From Roseburia rectibacter (GTDB taxonomy: Bacteria; Bacillota; Clostridia; Lachnospirales; Lachnospiraceae), in contig NZ_CP092473.1 of assembly GCF_014287515.2 (NCBI RefSeq), positions 3,003,001-3,067,000 of the forward strand: DNA of 64,000 nucleotides, given 5' to 3'. The position numbers were made by a program, and so were the translations under genes. Each line of letters starts with the position of its first letter. Within the stretch, counting starts at the first letter, position 1. The notes under the pieces were generated by a model. That model saw only the letters and a program-made list of their open reading frames with translations, was not told the origin of the DNA and did not search any database. Shown here one piece after another: positions 35,063 to 44,440 of this stretch.

Positions 35063-35983
35063 TTACTTCGTATCCAAAAGTTCCTTGTATTCATCACAGA
35101 TCTTTTCCAGTTCATCCTCAGCAGATTTCTTTGCATTGATTTCTTCACGCAATGCTGCAATCTGTGTTTTCGCCTCATCCCCAAGTTTTAAGAAATCTTC
35201 TCCTGCCTGTTTTATAAAATCCGCTGCCGGCATTGCATTGCCTGACATATGTTCCCTTAATGATGTCTGTCCATTTTCGTATATGGAAAGCTTCTGTGCA
35301 CTGTCACTGTACAGTTTCATTACCATCGACGCAATGCTTCCCTGCATCTCATTGATCTGTGCAGCCTGTTCTTTGATCTCTTTCTGTGCCTCAGTTACAG
35401 CACGGATCTGTTCCGTTAATGTCTGTAATTCCGTTTCATAGCGCAGTGCCACATTTTTGATCTCCTCTGCCGCATGAAGAAACTTCTCTCCATCTTCTCC
35501 CATTCTCGCTGCTTCGATCGCCGCATTTAACGCAAGCACACTCATATTTTTAGCGTCATTCTCCAGTTCTGTCGTCACATCACCAAGTCCATCCTGCGCT
35601 TTCTCTGCGCGGTAGAGATTTTCTTCTAACTGTGCACACGGTTCTTTTAATGCCTTATGCTGTTCAAATACCTCTTTGATCTTTTCATTCTGCTCTGCAA
35701 CCTGCCCAAGAAAAATAGAATGATTTGCCTCAAAAGATTCCACCGCATTATGTACTTCAACAAATGTACTGTACAGTTCCTTTCCCATCTTGTGGCTTTC
35801 CTGTGCCAGCTCTTCCACACATTCAATCTTTTCCCCAAGGACATCGATATTTTCTTCCATCTGCACGCGGGATGCCGTCATCTGCACAGAATGTTCTTTT
35901 AGTTCTTCACTGTATTCTGAGATACCTTTCTTTATGGTATAAAGTTCATCCTGCAGTGCCTTCTCTTTCTTTCCACCAAACAT
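35063..35983 (-). CDS. Soluble methyl-accepting chemotaxis-like signalling protein
   Basis: A 306-residue, almost entirely coiled-coil protein without membrane segments. NMSVLALNAAIEAARMGEDG around residue 165 corresponds to the kinase-contacting hairpin tip of chemoreceptors, flanked by heptad repeats (EIKNVALRYETELQTLTEQI). It would act in the cytosol, either on CheA/CheW arrays or as a divergent scaffold. No che genes are in the window. GGAGG lies before the ATG. The tip differs from the commonest bacterial motif, so CheA coupling is not certain. Confidence 0.8.
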   Translation of the reverse strand: MFGGKKEKALQDELYTIKKGISEYSEELKEHSVQMTASRVQMEENIDVLGEKIECVEELAQESHKMGKELYSTFVEVHNAVESFEANHSIFLGQVAEQNEKIKEVFEQHKALKEPCAQLEENLYRAEKAQDGLGDVTTELENDAKNMSVLALNAAIEAARMGEDGEKFLHAAEEIKNVALRYETELQTLTEQIRAVTEAQKEIKEQAAQINEMQGSIASMVMKLYSDSAQKLSIYENGQTSLREHMSGNAMPAADFIKQAGEDFLKLGDEAKTQIAALREEINAKKSAEDELEKICDEYKELLDTK

Positions 35984-35996
35984 ACATGTCCTCCAT

Positions 35997-37754
35997 TTAC
36001 TGATAATTCTTTATCACGATCTGTATACTTTCATTTCCCTGATACCGGTTTACCTCCGGATAATATACCACAGACATCCGGATCGCATTTGTCCTGCCCG
36101 AAAATGCCTGCTGCACTTCGCTTTCTCCATATTTTTTACTATAATATTCCCGGAATCCATCCACATCTCCGAAATAAACAGCAGATATGGAAATTCCCCG
36201 TTCCGTTCTGAGTGTAAGTTTTAATACATTCTGATTTTTTCCGACTACCACTGCACGGTCAATGCCAAGATTTTTATCTGCAAACTGTGGTTTTACATTT
36301 GCTTTCCCAAATGGCTCTAACAATGAAAGTTCATTGACCAGTGGAATATCAGGATAATCGACGGGCATTGGAATATCTATTTTTATCTTAGGAATAAAAT
36401 CTTCTTCTGTCAACCCACAGCATGCGTTTATTTTTTCCCGGAAAATCTCTACATTTGCTTCCGGCAGGGAAAGTCCCGCCGCCATCGGATGTCCGCCAAA
36501 CTTCGTAAATAGTTCCTGGCATTTACACAACTCCTCATACATGGAATACGCTTCGATCGAACGTCCGGAACCTTTGACACCATCTTCACTCTTTGTCAGA
36601 ACAAAGGTTGGTTTATGGTATGCCTCCCGGATTCTTCCCGCAATGATACCTGCAAGGCTTTCATGCACGTCCGGCAGATAGACAACTAAGACTTTCTTAC
36701 CTGTATTGCCCTCTTCCACCTGCTGCACGGCAAGTTCTACCCCCTCTGCCGTCATATCTTTTCTCTGTGCATTCAGGTCTACCAGCTCCGCCGCGATCTC
36801 AGATGCTTTTTTCACATCTTCCTGTAAAAAGAGATTTAATGCAATTTTTGCAGTTTCTAATCGTCCACTGGCATTGATGCACGGTCCTAATACAAATCCA
36901 AAATGATAAGAACTGATCTGTTCCGGCTCTAGTTTATTCTGTAAGATCAATGCACGCATTCCCGGATTTGTGGTCGTATGAATCCGCTTTAATCCTTCCC
37001 TTACCAGAATACGGTTTTCATCCGTCAGATCCATAACATCTCCGACTGTCGCAAATGCCACATTTTCCAGGAAAACATATGCTTCTTCCGCTGCAAGACC
37101 ACATTTTTCATAGAGAATCTGTATCACTTTCCACGCAACTGCGGCACCGCAGAGATTTTTGTACGGATAGTTACATTCTTTCTGCTTGGGATTTACAATG
37201 GCATCTGCCTTGCTTCTTTTATAATGGCGTTCTCCATTTTCCTCTGTGTACGGTATTTCATGATGATCTGTGACAAGCACCGTCATTCCAAGACTTTTTG
37301 CATGTGCGATCTCATCTATCGCAGCAATCCCATTATCACAGGTAATGATCGTATCGACCTCTGCATCATATGCCTGCCCGATCAGATGATCATTGATTCC
37401 ATAACCATCTTTCATCCGGTCCGGTATCTGAAAATCTGCCTTACCTCCACAGTGCGTGATCCCTTTGTACAAAATATAGGTAGACATTACCCCGTCAATA
37501 TCATAGTCACCTATGATCCTGATCTTTTTTCCTTCCCGGATCTTCTGCATAAGTATATCCGTCAGTCTGTCTGAATCGAAAAGTAAATGCGGATCGTACA
37601 GTTCCCCGATCCCTCCTTTTAAATATCTTGCGATTGCCTCATCCCCCATAACCTCACGATTGCGGATCAGTCTCGCTGTGACCGGACTTATTTCAAAACG
37701 CTTTGCGATCCCTGCAAAATCAGCACCTTTATTAATTACAAACCATTTTTCCAT
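35997..37754 (-). CDS. recJ: Single-stranded-DNA-specific exonuclease RecJ
   Basis: A 585-residue 5'-3' ssDNA exonuclease for recombination and mismatch or base-excision repair. DHH-superfamily motifs are visible: IIGDYDIDGVMSTYIL near residue 80, TCDNGIAA, VTDHHEIPY, and the DHHA1 motif KGSGRSIEAY with GGHPMAAGLSL, then the C-terminal OB-like domain. Length is typical. It follows truA by 16 bp without a strong ribosome site, so translation is probably coupled. Confidence 0.93.
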   Translation of the reverse strand: MEKWFVINKGADFAGIAKRFEISPVTARLIRNREVMGDEAIARYLKGGIGELYDPHLLFDSDRLTDILMQKIREGKKIRIIGDYDIDGVMSTYILYKGITHCGGKADFQIPDRMKDGYGINDHLIGQAYDAEVDTIITCDNGIAAIDEIAHAKSLGMTVLVTDHHEIPYTEENGERHYKRSKADAIVNPKQKECNYPYKNLCGAAVAWKVIQILYEKCGLAAEEAYVFLENVAFATVGDVMDLTDENRILVREGLKRIHTTTNPGMRALILQNKLEPEQISSYHFGFVLGPCINASGRLETAKIALNLFLQEDVKKASEIAAELVDLNAQRKDMTAEGVELAVQQVEEGNTGKKVLVVYLPDVHESLAGIIAGRIREAYHKPTFVLTKSEDGVKGSGRSIEAYSMYEELCKCQELFTKFGGHPMAAGLSLPEANVEIFREKINACCGLTEEDFIPKIKIDIPMPVDYPDIPLVNELSLLEPFGKANVKPQFADKNLGIDRAVVVGKNQNVLKLTLRTERGISISAVYFGDVDGFREYYSKKYGESEVQQAFSGRTNAIRMSVVYYPEVNRYQGNESIQIVIKNYQ

Positions 37755-37770
37755 ATTATTTTACAGCACA

Positions 37771-38532
37771 TTATCTGCACTGCGACAACTCCTTTTCTTG
37801 ATAGACAACTTCAATCAGTGTCAGTCCGCATGCCGGTACCGTATATCCGGCAGCTTCCCTGTTCTTTGCCTCTAAAATCTCTGATATATCTTCCGGCTCT
37901 CTTCTGCCATCCCCGATCTCGATCAGTGTGCCTGTCAAGATACGCACCATATTCTGTAAAAATCCATTTCCGGTATAATAAATCTGTATTTCTCCCGGCA
38001 ATTCTTTGATCTGTATCTGAAAGATTGTCCGTACCGTTGATTTTTTCATTTTTTTGTTACCGCAGAAAGACTTAAAATCATGTGTTCCACACAGATATTC
38101 TGCTGCCTTTCTCATCCGTTTTACATCAAGCGGTTCCTTATAATCATACACATATCTGCGTTCAAATACCTCCGGTATTTTCCCTGTATGAATCCGGTAA
38201 AGATACGTCTTTTCCAGTGCCTGGTATCTGCTGTGGAAACGTTCATCCACCCTCTTTACCTCGCAGACTGCAATATCTTCCGGCAGGTACTGATTCAGAT
38301 ATGATAAAATCTTCTCCTCGTCCCATTCTTCTTTCAGATGAAAGTTCGCCGTCTGGCCTTTTGCATGCACACCCGCATCTGTCCTTCCTGAACCGGTAAC
38401 TTCCACCTGATATCCTGCCATTTTACTTAAAACATCCTGTAGTTTTCCCTGTATCGTAAGCTCTGACGGCAGCACCTGCCACCCACGGTAGCGTGTTCCG
38501 TCATACTGTAAGATCATTTTATAATTTGCCAT
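37771..38532 (-). CDS. truA: tRNA pseudouridine(38-40) synthase
   Basis: A 253-residue pseudouridine synthase that modifies positions 38-40 of the tRNA anticodon stem. The catalytic aspartate is in SGRTDAGVHAKGQTANF near residue 50; FLQNMVRILTGTLIEIG is the conserved C-terminal core. Length fits the family. It is the first gene of a truA-recJ pair. The ribosome site is weak (GGTAAT). Confidence 0.95.
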   Translation of the reverse strand: MANYKMILQYDGTRYRGWQVLPSELTIQGKLQDVLSKMAGYQVEVTGSGRTDAGVHAKGQTANFHLKEEWDEEKILSYLNQYLPEDIAVCEVKRVDERFHSRYQALEKTYLYRIHTGKIPEVFERRYVYDYKEPLDVKRMRKAAEYLCGTHDFKSFCGNKKMKKSTVRTIFQIQIKELPGEIQIYYTGNGFLQNMVRILTGTLIEIGDGRREPEDISEILEAKNREAAGYTVPACGLTLIEVVYQEKELSQCR

Positions 38533-38573
38533 ATATTTTTATTACCTTATATTTTTCTTAAGATGTACTCCCG

Positions 38574-38610
38574 AAAAAAATACTGCCACAGATATTCTTC
38601 CTGTGGCAGT
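38574..38610 (-). terminator. Terminator after the MCP remnant
   Basis: Ten-base arms ACTGCCACAG/CTGTGGCAGT (38582-38591, 38601-38610), followed on the minus strand by A and a run of T. Confidence 0.85.
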
Positions 38611-38621
38611 TCTTATTATTT

Positions 38622-38861
38622 TTAAATTTCGAATTGTTCCATCAACTGCACCATGGTCTGTACCTGTGCTGACTGTTCCTCACTGACTGCTGCTGTTTCT
38701 TCGGAAGAAGCTGAGTTATTATCTACGATCTGCGCTACCCCTGAAATGCTCTCATCGATCTTTCTCACACTCTCTGCTTCCATCTGAAGCGCCTCTGCCA
38801 TCTGGATCATCTTGTCTGTTGAAACTTTTGCACCTTCCACAACTTCATTTAAGTTTGCTTC
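38622..38861 (-). pseudogene. C-terminal remnant of a methyl-accepting chemotaxis protein
   Basis: The minus strand reads ANLNEVVEGAK, then IDESISGVAQIVDNNSASSE and ETAAVSEEQSAQ: the last adaptation helix of a chemoreceptor including methylation-site-like Glu/Gln pairs. A TAG stands directly upstream in frame, and the sensory, HAMP and signalling-tip parts are absent. A GTG at 38840 could start a 72-residue peptide but has no ribosome site. The terminator behind it is intact, which suggests recent truncation. Confidence 0.75.
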
Positions 38862-39017
38862 CTAATGAACTTTATTATACATCCGTTTCCGTGAATTGAC
38901 AAACTATAAAACTGTATTTTCCATATACAATGTTGTTCTATTTATCATACCAGAATTTCAATTCACTTTCAGCCGGCTGTATCATATAATAGAAAGAATG
39001 AATCTGTGAGGTTTTTC

Positions 39018-40277
39018 ATGTCAGATATTGCCTATACACAAAATAATATTGATGCAGGTGAATTAAAAATCCATGTTACGGCAAGAGGAAGTAACCGTCC
39101 CATCCCGGATGCCCGCGTGTCGATCTCCTATTCCGGTGATCCGGACAGTGTCGTTGAGGAGGTGAATACAGATGCATCCGGTATGTCCGAACAAATTACG
39201 CTTCGTACGCCTCCGCTTGAATACTCAATGGAGCCAGGCGAAAACCAGCCATTCTCGCAGTATAGTATTCAGGTCAATGCTGAAGGATTCCGCCCATTTA
39301 CTGTGTCGGGAATTGAACTGTTTTCGGAGCAGTTGTCGCTTCAGGAAGTACGAATGGATGAGGCGGATACACCGGGGAACCCGATAGACACGATCGTGAT
39401 CCCTGTCAATACTCTCTGGGGCGATTTTCCTCCGAAAATTGCAGAATCCGAGATCAAACCCATCTCCGAGACTGGCGAGATCGTTCTTAGCAGAGTCGTG
39501 GTACCGGAATATGTTGTAGTACATGACGGTCCTCCAAATGATACGACCGCCCGTGATTACTATGTACGTTATAAGGATTACATTAAAAATGTGGCATCCA
39601 GTGAAATTTATTCTACCTGGCCGGATGCGACTCTTCGCGCAAATATCCTTGCGATCATGTCCTTTACCTTAAACCGTGTATATACGGAGTGGTACCGAAA
39701 CAAAGGCTACAGTTTCACGATCACCTCCTCTACCGCCTACGACCAGAAATTCACTTACGGCAGGAACATTTTCCAGAGTATTTCCGATATCGTTGATGAG
39801 ATGTTCCAGAATTTTTTGTCCAGACCAAATGTCAGACAGCCGATCTTAACGCAGTACTGTGACGGGGAACGTGTAACCTGCAGCAACTGGCTGAGTCAGT
39901 GGGGCAGCAAATTCTTAGGTGACCAGAACTATGAAACGATTGAGATACTGCGCTATTATTATGGTAACAACATGTACATCAACACCGCAGAAGAAGTATC
40001 CGGTATTCCGGCTTCCTGGCCAAGGGTAGACCTTACGATCGGTTCTACTGGTGAAAAAGTACGCCAGATTCAGGAAGAACTCGCACGGATTTCAAGATCT
40101 TATCCGGCTATTCCAACTGTAACACCAGATGGGATCTATGGTCCTGCCACAAGGGAAGCTGTGGAAACTTTTCAGCGTGTCTTTGGTCTGCCTGTCACCG
40201 GTGTCATCGACTACCGTACGTGGTATAAGATTTCCGAAATTTACGTGGCAGTATCACGGATTGCAGAACTGGTTTAA
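39018..40277 (+). CDS. Peptidoglycan-binding domain protein
   Basis: A 419-residue protein. Residues about 10-115 look like a carboxypeptidase-regulatory-like beta-sandwich (GELKIHVTARGSNRPIPDARVSI is a typical first strand pair). Residues about 190-330 hold a central domain (ANILAIMSFTLNRVYTEWYR, ITSSTAYDQKFTYGRNIFQS) resembling those in Lachnospiraceae cell-wall proteins. Residues about 345-410 form a PG_binding_1 domain (GSTGEKVRQIQEELARI, TPDGIYGPATREAVETFQR). No obvious signal peptide, so export is uncertain. GTGAGG lies 6 nt before the ATG at 39018. It stands alone between two hairpins. Confidence 0.8.
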   Translation: MSDIAYTQNNIDAGELKIHVTARGSNRPIPDARVSISYSGDPDSVVEEVNTDASGMSEQITLRTPPLEYSMEPGENQPFSQYSIQVNAEGFRPFTVSGIELFSEQLSLQEVRMDEADTPGNPIDTIVIPVNTLWGDFPPKIAESEIKPISETGEIVLSRVVVPEYVVVHDGPPNDTTARDYYVRYKDYIKNVASSEIYSTWPDATLRANILAIMSFTLNRVYTEWYRNKGYSFTITSSTAYDQKFTYGRNIFQSISDIVDEMFQNFLSRPNVRQPILTQYCDGERVTCSNWLSQWGSKFLGDQNYETIEILRYYYGNNMYINTAEEVSGIPASWPRVDLTIGSTGEKVRQIQEELARISRSYPAIPTVTPDGIYGPATREAVETFQRVFGLPVTGVIDYRTWYKISEIYVAVSRIAELV

Positions 40278-40282
40278 ATGTA

Positions 40283-40322
40283 ACCGGGGCTGTCACGCAA
40301 CATATGGTGTGACAGCCCCGGT
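40283..40322. terminator. Hairpin after the peptidoglycan-binding gene
   Basis: Perfect 14-base arms (40283-40296 and 40309-40322, ACCGGGGCTGTCAC and complement), 6 bp after the stop codon. The following T-run is poor, so termination strength is uncertain. Confidence 0.65.
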
Positions 40323-40427
40323 CTTACTTACATAATTGAATTATGATTTATTTATTTTTATGCTCAGATACGCGGTCTTTTTCCCTTTCCCGGACACTTT
40401 TCCACATATCTTTTTATTTTTCTTCTC

Positions 40428-42248
40428 TTATTCCACAGTTACTACTTTCGCTAAGTTTCTTGGCTTATCAACATCAAATCCCTTGTCGGAAGAAACATAA
40501 TAAGCAAGTAACTGCAATGCCACGGATGCAGGCATTACCATAAATTCATCCTGCATATCCGGCAGATGGAAGGTATCATATGCACGATCAATATCTTTTG
40601 CAAGACTTTCTTTGATAAAAAGCACGATATCCGCACCTCTTGATCTGACCTCTTTGATATTTGACAATTCCTTTGACATCAGTTTTTCCTGTGTCACTGC
40701 TGCAACGACCGGCGTATCCTGCGTGATAAGCGCGATCGGTCCATGTTTCAGCTCGCCGGAAGCATATGCCTCAGAGTGAATATAAGATACCTCTTTTAAC
40801 TTTAAGGATCCTTCCAGTAAAATAGAGTAATCAAGTCCACGACCGATCATAAACAGATCTTTTGCTTCTAATACTTTATTGGCAAGTTTATGGATATCCT
40901 GACGTCCCTCTAATACCTTTTTCATGACATCCGGTATACGCTGCAGTTCACGTACAAAGCTCTGTGTCTCTTCCTGTGAAAAAACACCGCGAAGCACTGC
41001 CATTTTTGCCACGATCAGATAAAATACAGCAAGCTGTGTCGTATATGCTTTCGTACTTGCAACAGCGATCTCCGGTCCTGCATTTGTATAGAGCACATAG
41101 TCGCTCTCACGGGCAATGGAAGATCCTTTTACATTAATAATGGATAAACATTTTGCTCCACGTTTTTTTGCATATTTGACTGCCTCTAACGTATCGATCG
41201 TCTCACCGGACTGTGAAACTGCGATGACCAATGATTTTTCGTCGATGACAGGATCAGAATACATAAACTCGGAGGCCATATCCACATCAATGTGCATATG
41301 AAGAATCGATTTTACAAGTGCCTGAGCCACAAGACCTGCATGCATTGCTGTACCGCACGCAATGATATTAACACGCTCACACTGTGTAAAGATCTCATCC
41401 GGCACACCGTCTGCCGTAAAATCCGGCATTCCGCTTGTAATACGGTTTGCGATCGTACGCTCGATCGCATCCGGCTGTTCCATGATCTCTTTTTCCATAT
41501 AAAACGGATAGCCGTTCTTTCCGGCATTGTTAAGTTCCCAGTCGACTTCAAGATAGTCCGGCTCAACCGGATTTCCATTAAAATCTTTCAGACTGACCGC
41601 ATCCTTTGTAAGTTTTAAAATATGATACTCTGGAACTACAAAATAACGGTTTGTAAAACGGCAGAGTGCTGTCAGATCAGAAGCAAGCATAGCTCCCTCT
41701 TTACAGAATGTTGCAACGATCGGACTGACATTTCTAGTAGAATAAATCTCACCCTGATGATCTTCAAATAAGATAACCAGAGCAAATGTTCCTTTTAACT
41801 TGGATACTGTCTTTTTGATTGCTTCGTCTGGATCACCGGTATAAAACTTATTTAAAAGTGCTGCCACAACTTCACTGTCTGTCTCTGATTTTAAAACACT
41901 TTCTAACTCATAGTCCGCGATCAGTTCTCTGTAATTTTCAATAATACCATTGTGTACTAAAGTTACTTTTCCAACCTGATGCGGATGTGCATTGGTGTCA
42001 TTAACACCTCCGTGTGTTGCCCATCTGGTGTGACCGATTCCACACTCTGTGATAATTTTCTCCGACTCACAGATGGTTCTTAAATCTTTCACTCTTCCTG
42101 CACATTTATAAACTTTCGTCTGTTTTGCGTCAGTATCTGCCACTGCGATTCCCGCACTGTCATAGCCACGGTACTCAAGGAGCTCTAACGCATCCAGTAA
42201 TACGCCTTTTACATCTTCACTGCCTGTATAACCAATAATTCCACACAT
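40428..42248 (-). CDS. glmS: Glutamine-fructose-6-phosphate aminotransferase
   Basis: GlmS makes glucosamine-6-phosphate from fructose-6-phosphate and glutamine, the first step to UDP-GlcNAc and peptidoglycan. The 606 residues begin MCGIIGYTG with the N-terminal Cys of the glutaminase domain; GHTRWATHGG and SETDSEVVAAL are further glutaminase motifs. Two SIS domains follow (IACGTAMHAG, VAVSQSGETIDTL written here as IAVSQSGETIDTL, and SEAYASGELKHGPIALI), ending in the conserved PRNLAKVVTVE. A glmS ribozyme in its leader gives feedback control by the product. Confidence 0.97.
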   Translation of the reverse strand: MCGIIGYTGSEDVKGVLLDALELLEYRGYDSAGIAVADTDAKQTKVYKCAGRVKDLRTICESEKIITECGIGHTRWATHGGVNDTNAHPHQVGKVTLVHNGIIENYRELIADYELESVLKSETDSEVVAALLNKFYTGDPDEAIKKTVSKLKGTFALVILFEDHQGEIYSTRNVSPIVATFCKEGAMLASDLTALCRFTNRYFVVPEYHILKLTKDAVSLKDFNGNPVEPDYLEVDWELNNAGKNGYPFYMEKEIMEQPDAIERTIANRITSGMPDFTADGVPDEIFTQCERVNIIACGTAMHAGLVAQALVKSILHMHIDVDMASEFMYSDPVIDEKSLVIAVSQSGETIDTLEAVKYAKKRGAKCLSIINVKGSSIARESDYVLYTNAGPEIAVASTKAYTTQLAVFYLIVAKMAVLRGVFSQEETQSFVRELQRIPDVMKKVLEGRQDIHKLANKVLEAKDLFMIGRGLDYSILLEGSLKLKEVSYIHSEAYASGELKHGPIALITQDTPVVAAVTQEKLMSKELSNIKEVRSRGADIVLFIKESLAKDIDRAYDTFHLPDMQDEFMVMPASVALQLLAYYVSSDKGFDVDKPRNLAKVVTVE

Positions 42249-42303
42249 AAATTTTCCTCTTTTCTATTATAAACACATCCGTGTTATTTGTTATTTCCTC
42301 CCT

Positions 42304-42476
42304 TATACCGTATTTGTTTTGCAGTCACCTGCATATTTGCCGGTATATCTCGCACTGGGAATGTACGGGAGAGCATCCGCCGAATCTTCGATCACTCTCC
42401 TCCTCGTTAACCTGCCCTTATCAATCTCAGATGTTTTTATCAGATTTCAAACATTTTTCTGCAGGTACATGGCGCT
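42304..42476 (-). ncRNA. glmS ribozyme (GlcN6P-activated self-cleaving riboswitch)
   Basis: On the minus strand, 55 to 228 nt before the glmS start, the leader has GCGCC preceded by A (predicted cleavage between 42476 and 42475), then GGTTAACGAGGAGGAGAGTG, then GATTCGGCGGATGCTCTCCC, the conserved core of glmS ribozymes, and a closing stem TATACCG/CGGTATA ending at 42304. Glucosamine-6-phosphate acts as cofactor for self-cleavage, and the cleaved mRNA is degraded (known for Bacillus). The boundaries are my reading of the consensus, not a model search. Confidence 0.92.
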
Positions 42477-42484
42477 TCTGGGAA

Positions 42485-42523
42485 AACAACAGTCTACACA
42501 CTTGCCGTGTAAAATCTGTTGTT
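42485..42523 (-). other. Stem-loop just upstream of the ribozyme cleavage site
   Basis: AACAACAG (42485-42492) pairs with 42516-42523, enclosing an inner ACAC/GTGT pairing, ending about 9 nt before the cleavage site and followed by TTTTCCC. It may stop transcription from the upstream cluster or cap the released 5' fragment. Confidence 0.45.
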
Positions 42524-42674
42524 CTATTTATGTGTCCGGTATACGGGTGCAAAGACCGCGTATCTGAACATAAAACAATTTTTATTCAATTTTCAAGGTT
42601 CAACATGCTTTACTATACTATGATATGAAAAAAATGTCTAGTGTTTCCATCCAAAGACGACACTATCTCCATTT

Positions 42675-43316
42675 TCATCCGTGCATCGATTTCCAGACCG
42701 CTTCTCCATTTGGAACATACTGGCAGAATGAATCCACCATAATACTGCGGAATGGACGCACTGCCTCCTCCAGTCCAAATGCTGCCGGGTAATCTTTCGT
42801 CACAAGATCGATATCTTTCGCAATCTTTTCCGCCACTGCAGCATCTTTTATCGGAACGATCCCAAACAAAGTCGAACAATATGCCCTGCTCCCGGTACAG
42901 GAAGCAAGATAAGTATATGCAAAATTTTTCCACTCTTCCTCAAGTACATATCCACAGGCATCCTCTCTGTCGGGTTCCTTCTCCACATTTTTTGTTTCCT
43001 CCATCTGGATACCCAACTGCGAAAAATACCCGCAGAGTTCTTTTTTCTGTCTTTTTTTCTGAAAAAAGGATACACCTCCTGCCCCCGTCGCCTGGATCAT
43101 CATCCATGCGTGCAAAAAATGATCCGCACGTTTTTCCGCCTGCTTCTCACCAAAACGTTTTTTTAAAACCAGAAGACGTTTTTCATCTCCGGCAGGATCT
43201 AACTTCTGCTCTATTGCAAGTTTTAAGATCCGCTCACGCTCATTAATGTCTTCGATCTCATAATAATGCGCAGGCCACTCCGAAAGATAATCTGTTTTTT
43301 CATTCTGCGTCGTCAT
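42675..43316 (-). CDS. Conserved Lachnospiraceae-type protein, function unknown
   Basis: A 213-residue, mostly helical, charged soluble protein without signal peptide (MTTQNEKTDYLSEWPAHYYE, ADHFLHAWMMIQATGAGG, YLASCTGSRAYCSTLFG, AKDIDLVTKDYPAAFG). It may correspond to DUF6553, but I cannot verify that. Its ATG follows the stop of the upstream binding-protein gene with no gap (TAAATG), so translation is coupled to the sugar-sensing cluster. It is the last gene before the glmS leader. Confidence 0.7.
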   Translation of the reverse strand: MTTQNEKTDYLSEWPAHYYEIEDINERERILKLAIEQKLDPAGDEKRLLVLKKRFGEKQAEKRADHFLHAWMMIQATGAGGVSFFQKKRQKKELCGYFSQLGIQMEETKNVEKEPDREDACGYVLEEEWKNFAYTYLASCTGSRAYCSTLFGIVPIKDAAVAEKIAKDIDLVTKDYPAAFGLEEAVRPFRSIMVDSFCQYVPNGEAVWKSMHG

Positions 43317-44372
43317 TTATTCCGTATCTCCTTCCATGTACAGATCCACATCATCATATGTCACTCTCGCATAAGGCAGACGTATATATTTTCCGTCGAT
43401 CAGATCAAGATCCGACAGATCCCCTCCGGTTGAAAGCCCGTAAGCAAGGTTTAACATCGCACTTGCCTGACCTTCCTTATCATTATAGACTGTTCCGATC
43501 ATCTCTTTATTTTTGACTGCCTCAAGTCCTACATCTGTTCCATCGATTCCAATAACCGCCGGCCATTCATCCTTTGTAAGATCAGATGCTTTCAGTGCAT
43601 CGATCGCACCTAACGCCATATCGTCATTATTGGCAATGACAAGTTCTATGCTATCCCCGAACTGTGACATAAGCTGTGCCATCTTTGTCTGCGCCTGTGC
43701 ACGGTTCCAGTTTGCGATCGCATATCCTAATTTTTCCACTTCCACACCACTGTCAATCATCGTACTGACTGAATACTCCGTACGGACGATCGCATCCTGA
43801 TGACCTGCTTCCCCCTCTAACACGACATATTGAAAGATTCCGTCTCCATTTTTATCAAATGAATCATCTGTCAGGAATGCCGCTGCCGCAAGTTCTCCCT
43901 GTATGATCCCGGATTCAAACGCCTGCGCTCCGACATAATATAGTCTTGACCAGCGTTCTAAGTCCTCCTCTACCAGCTCACGGTTGAAAAAAATGACCGG
44001 AATATCATTTTTTTCTGCAAGATCAATGATCGCTGTCGGATCTGTTCTGTCCACCAGGTTGACACATATCACATCACATCCTTCTGTAACCATGTTTTCT
44101 ACCTGACTGTTTTGTGTTGACTGGCTGGCTGCGGCATTATAAGTATCTATGTTAATCGAGATGCCCGTCTCCTCTTCCTTTTTCGTTGCATAATCATTAA
44201 AATCTTTCATCATTTCTGACACAAATGTATCATATTGATCATAAACAGAAATCCCGATCTTAATGCTCTTTTTGGCATCTTCTCTGCCACCACAGCCACA
44301 AATGACCGTGCTTCCTGCTAAAATTCCACCAATAATAACTGTTATTTTTTTATATCTTTTTATTTTCTTCAA
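43317..44372 (-). CDS. Sugar-binding lipoprotein (MglB/RbsB type)
   Basis: A periplasmic-binding-protein type 1 domain of about 350 residues, related to galactose/glucose-binding MglB (IGISVYDQYDTFVSEMMKD, GCDVICVNLVDRTDP, PVIFFNRELV, ANNDDMALGAIDAL, VIGIDGTD). The N-terminus is a signal peptide with lipobox-like ICGC. The best start is TTG at 44372 behind GGGGGA; an ATG at 44387 is an alternative. It is encoded after the sensor kinase and anchored binding protein and has no dedicated permease, so it may deliver ligand to the sensor or to the Mgl transporter. Confidence 0.82.
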   Translation of the reverse strand: MKKIKRYKKITVIIGGILAGSTVICGCGGREDAKKSIKIGISVYDQYDTFVSEMMKDFNDYATKKEEETGISINIDTYNAAASQSTQNSQVENMVTEGCDVICVNLVDRTDPTAIIDLAEKNDIPVIFFNRELVEEDLERWSRLYYVGAQAFESGIIQGELAAAAFLTDDSFDKNGDGIFQYVVLEGEAGHQDAIVRTEYSVSTMIDSGVEVEKLGYAIANWNRAQAQTKMAQLMSQFGDSIELVIANNDDMALGAIDALKASDLTKDEWPAVIGIDGTDVGLEAVKNKEMIGTVYNDKEGQASAMLNLAYGLSTGGDLSDLDLIDGKYIRLPYARVTYDDVDLYMEGDTE

Positions 44373-44440
44373 GGATATTTCCCCCATTTGATATGCGGCA
44401 GACACTTCGCCCCTCAACCTGATATCTCTGCCCATTTATA

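Noticed and set aside
42752..43246. 164-codon plus-strand frame antisense to the unknown gene at 42675-43316
   Set aside because: The minus-strand gene has a perfectly coupled start in its operon; the antisense peptide is low-complexity in Ser/Pro/His and has no ribosome site.
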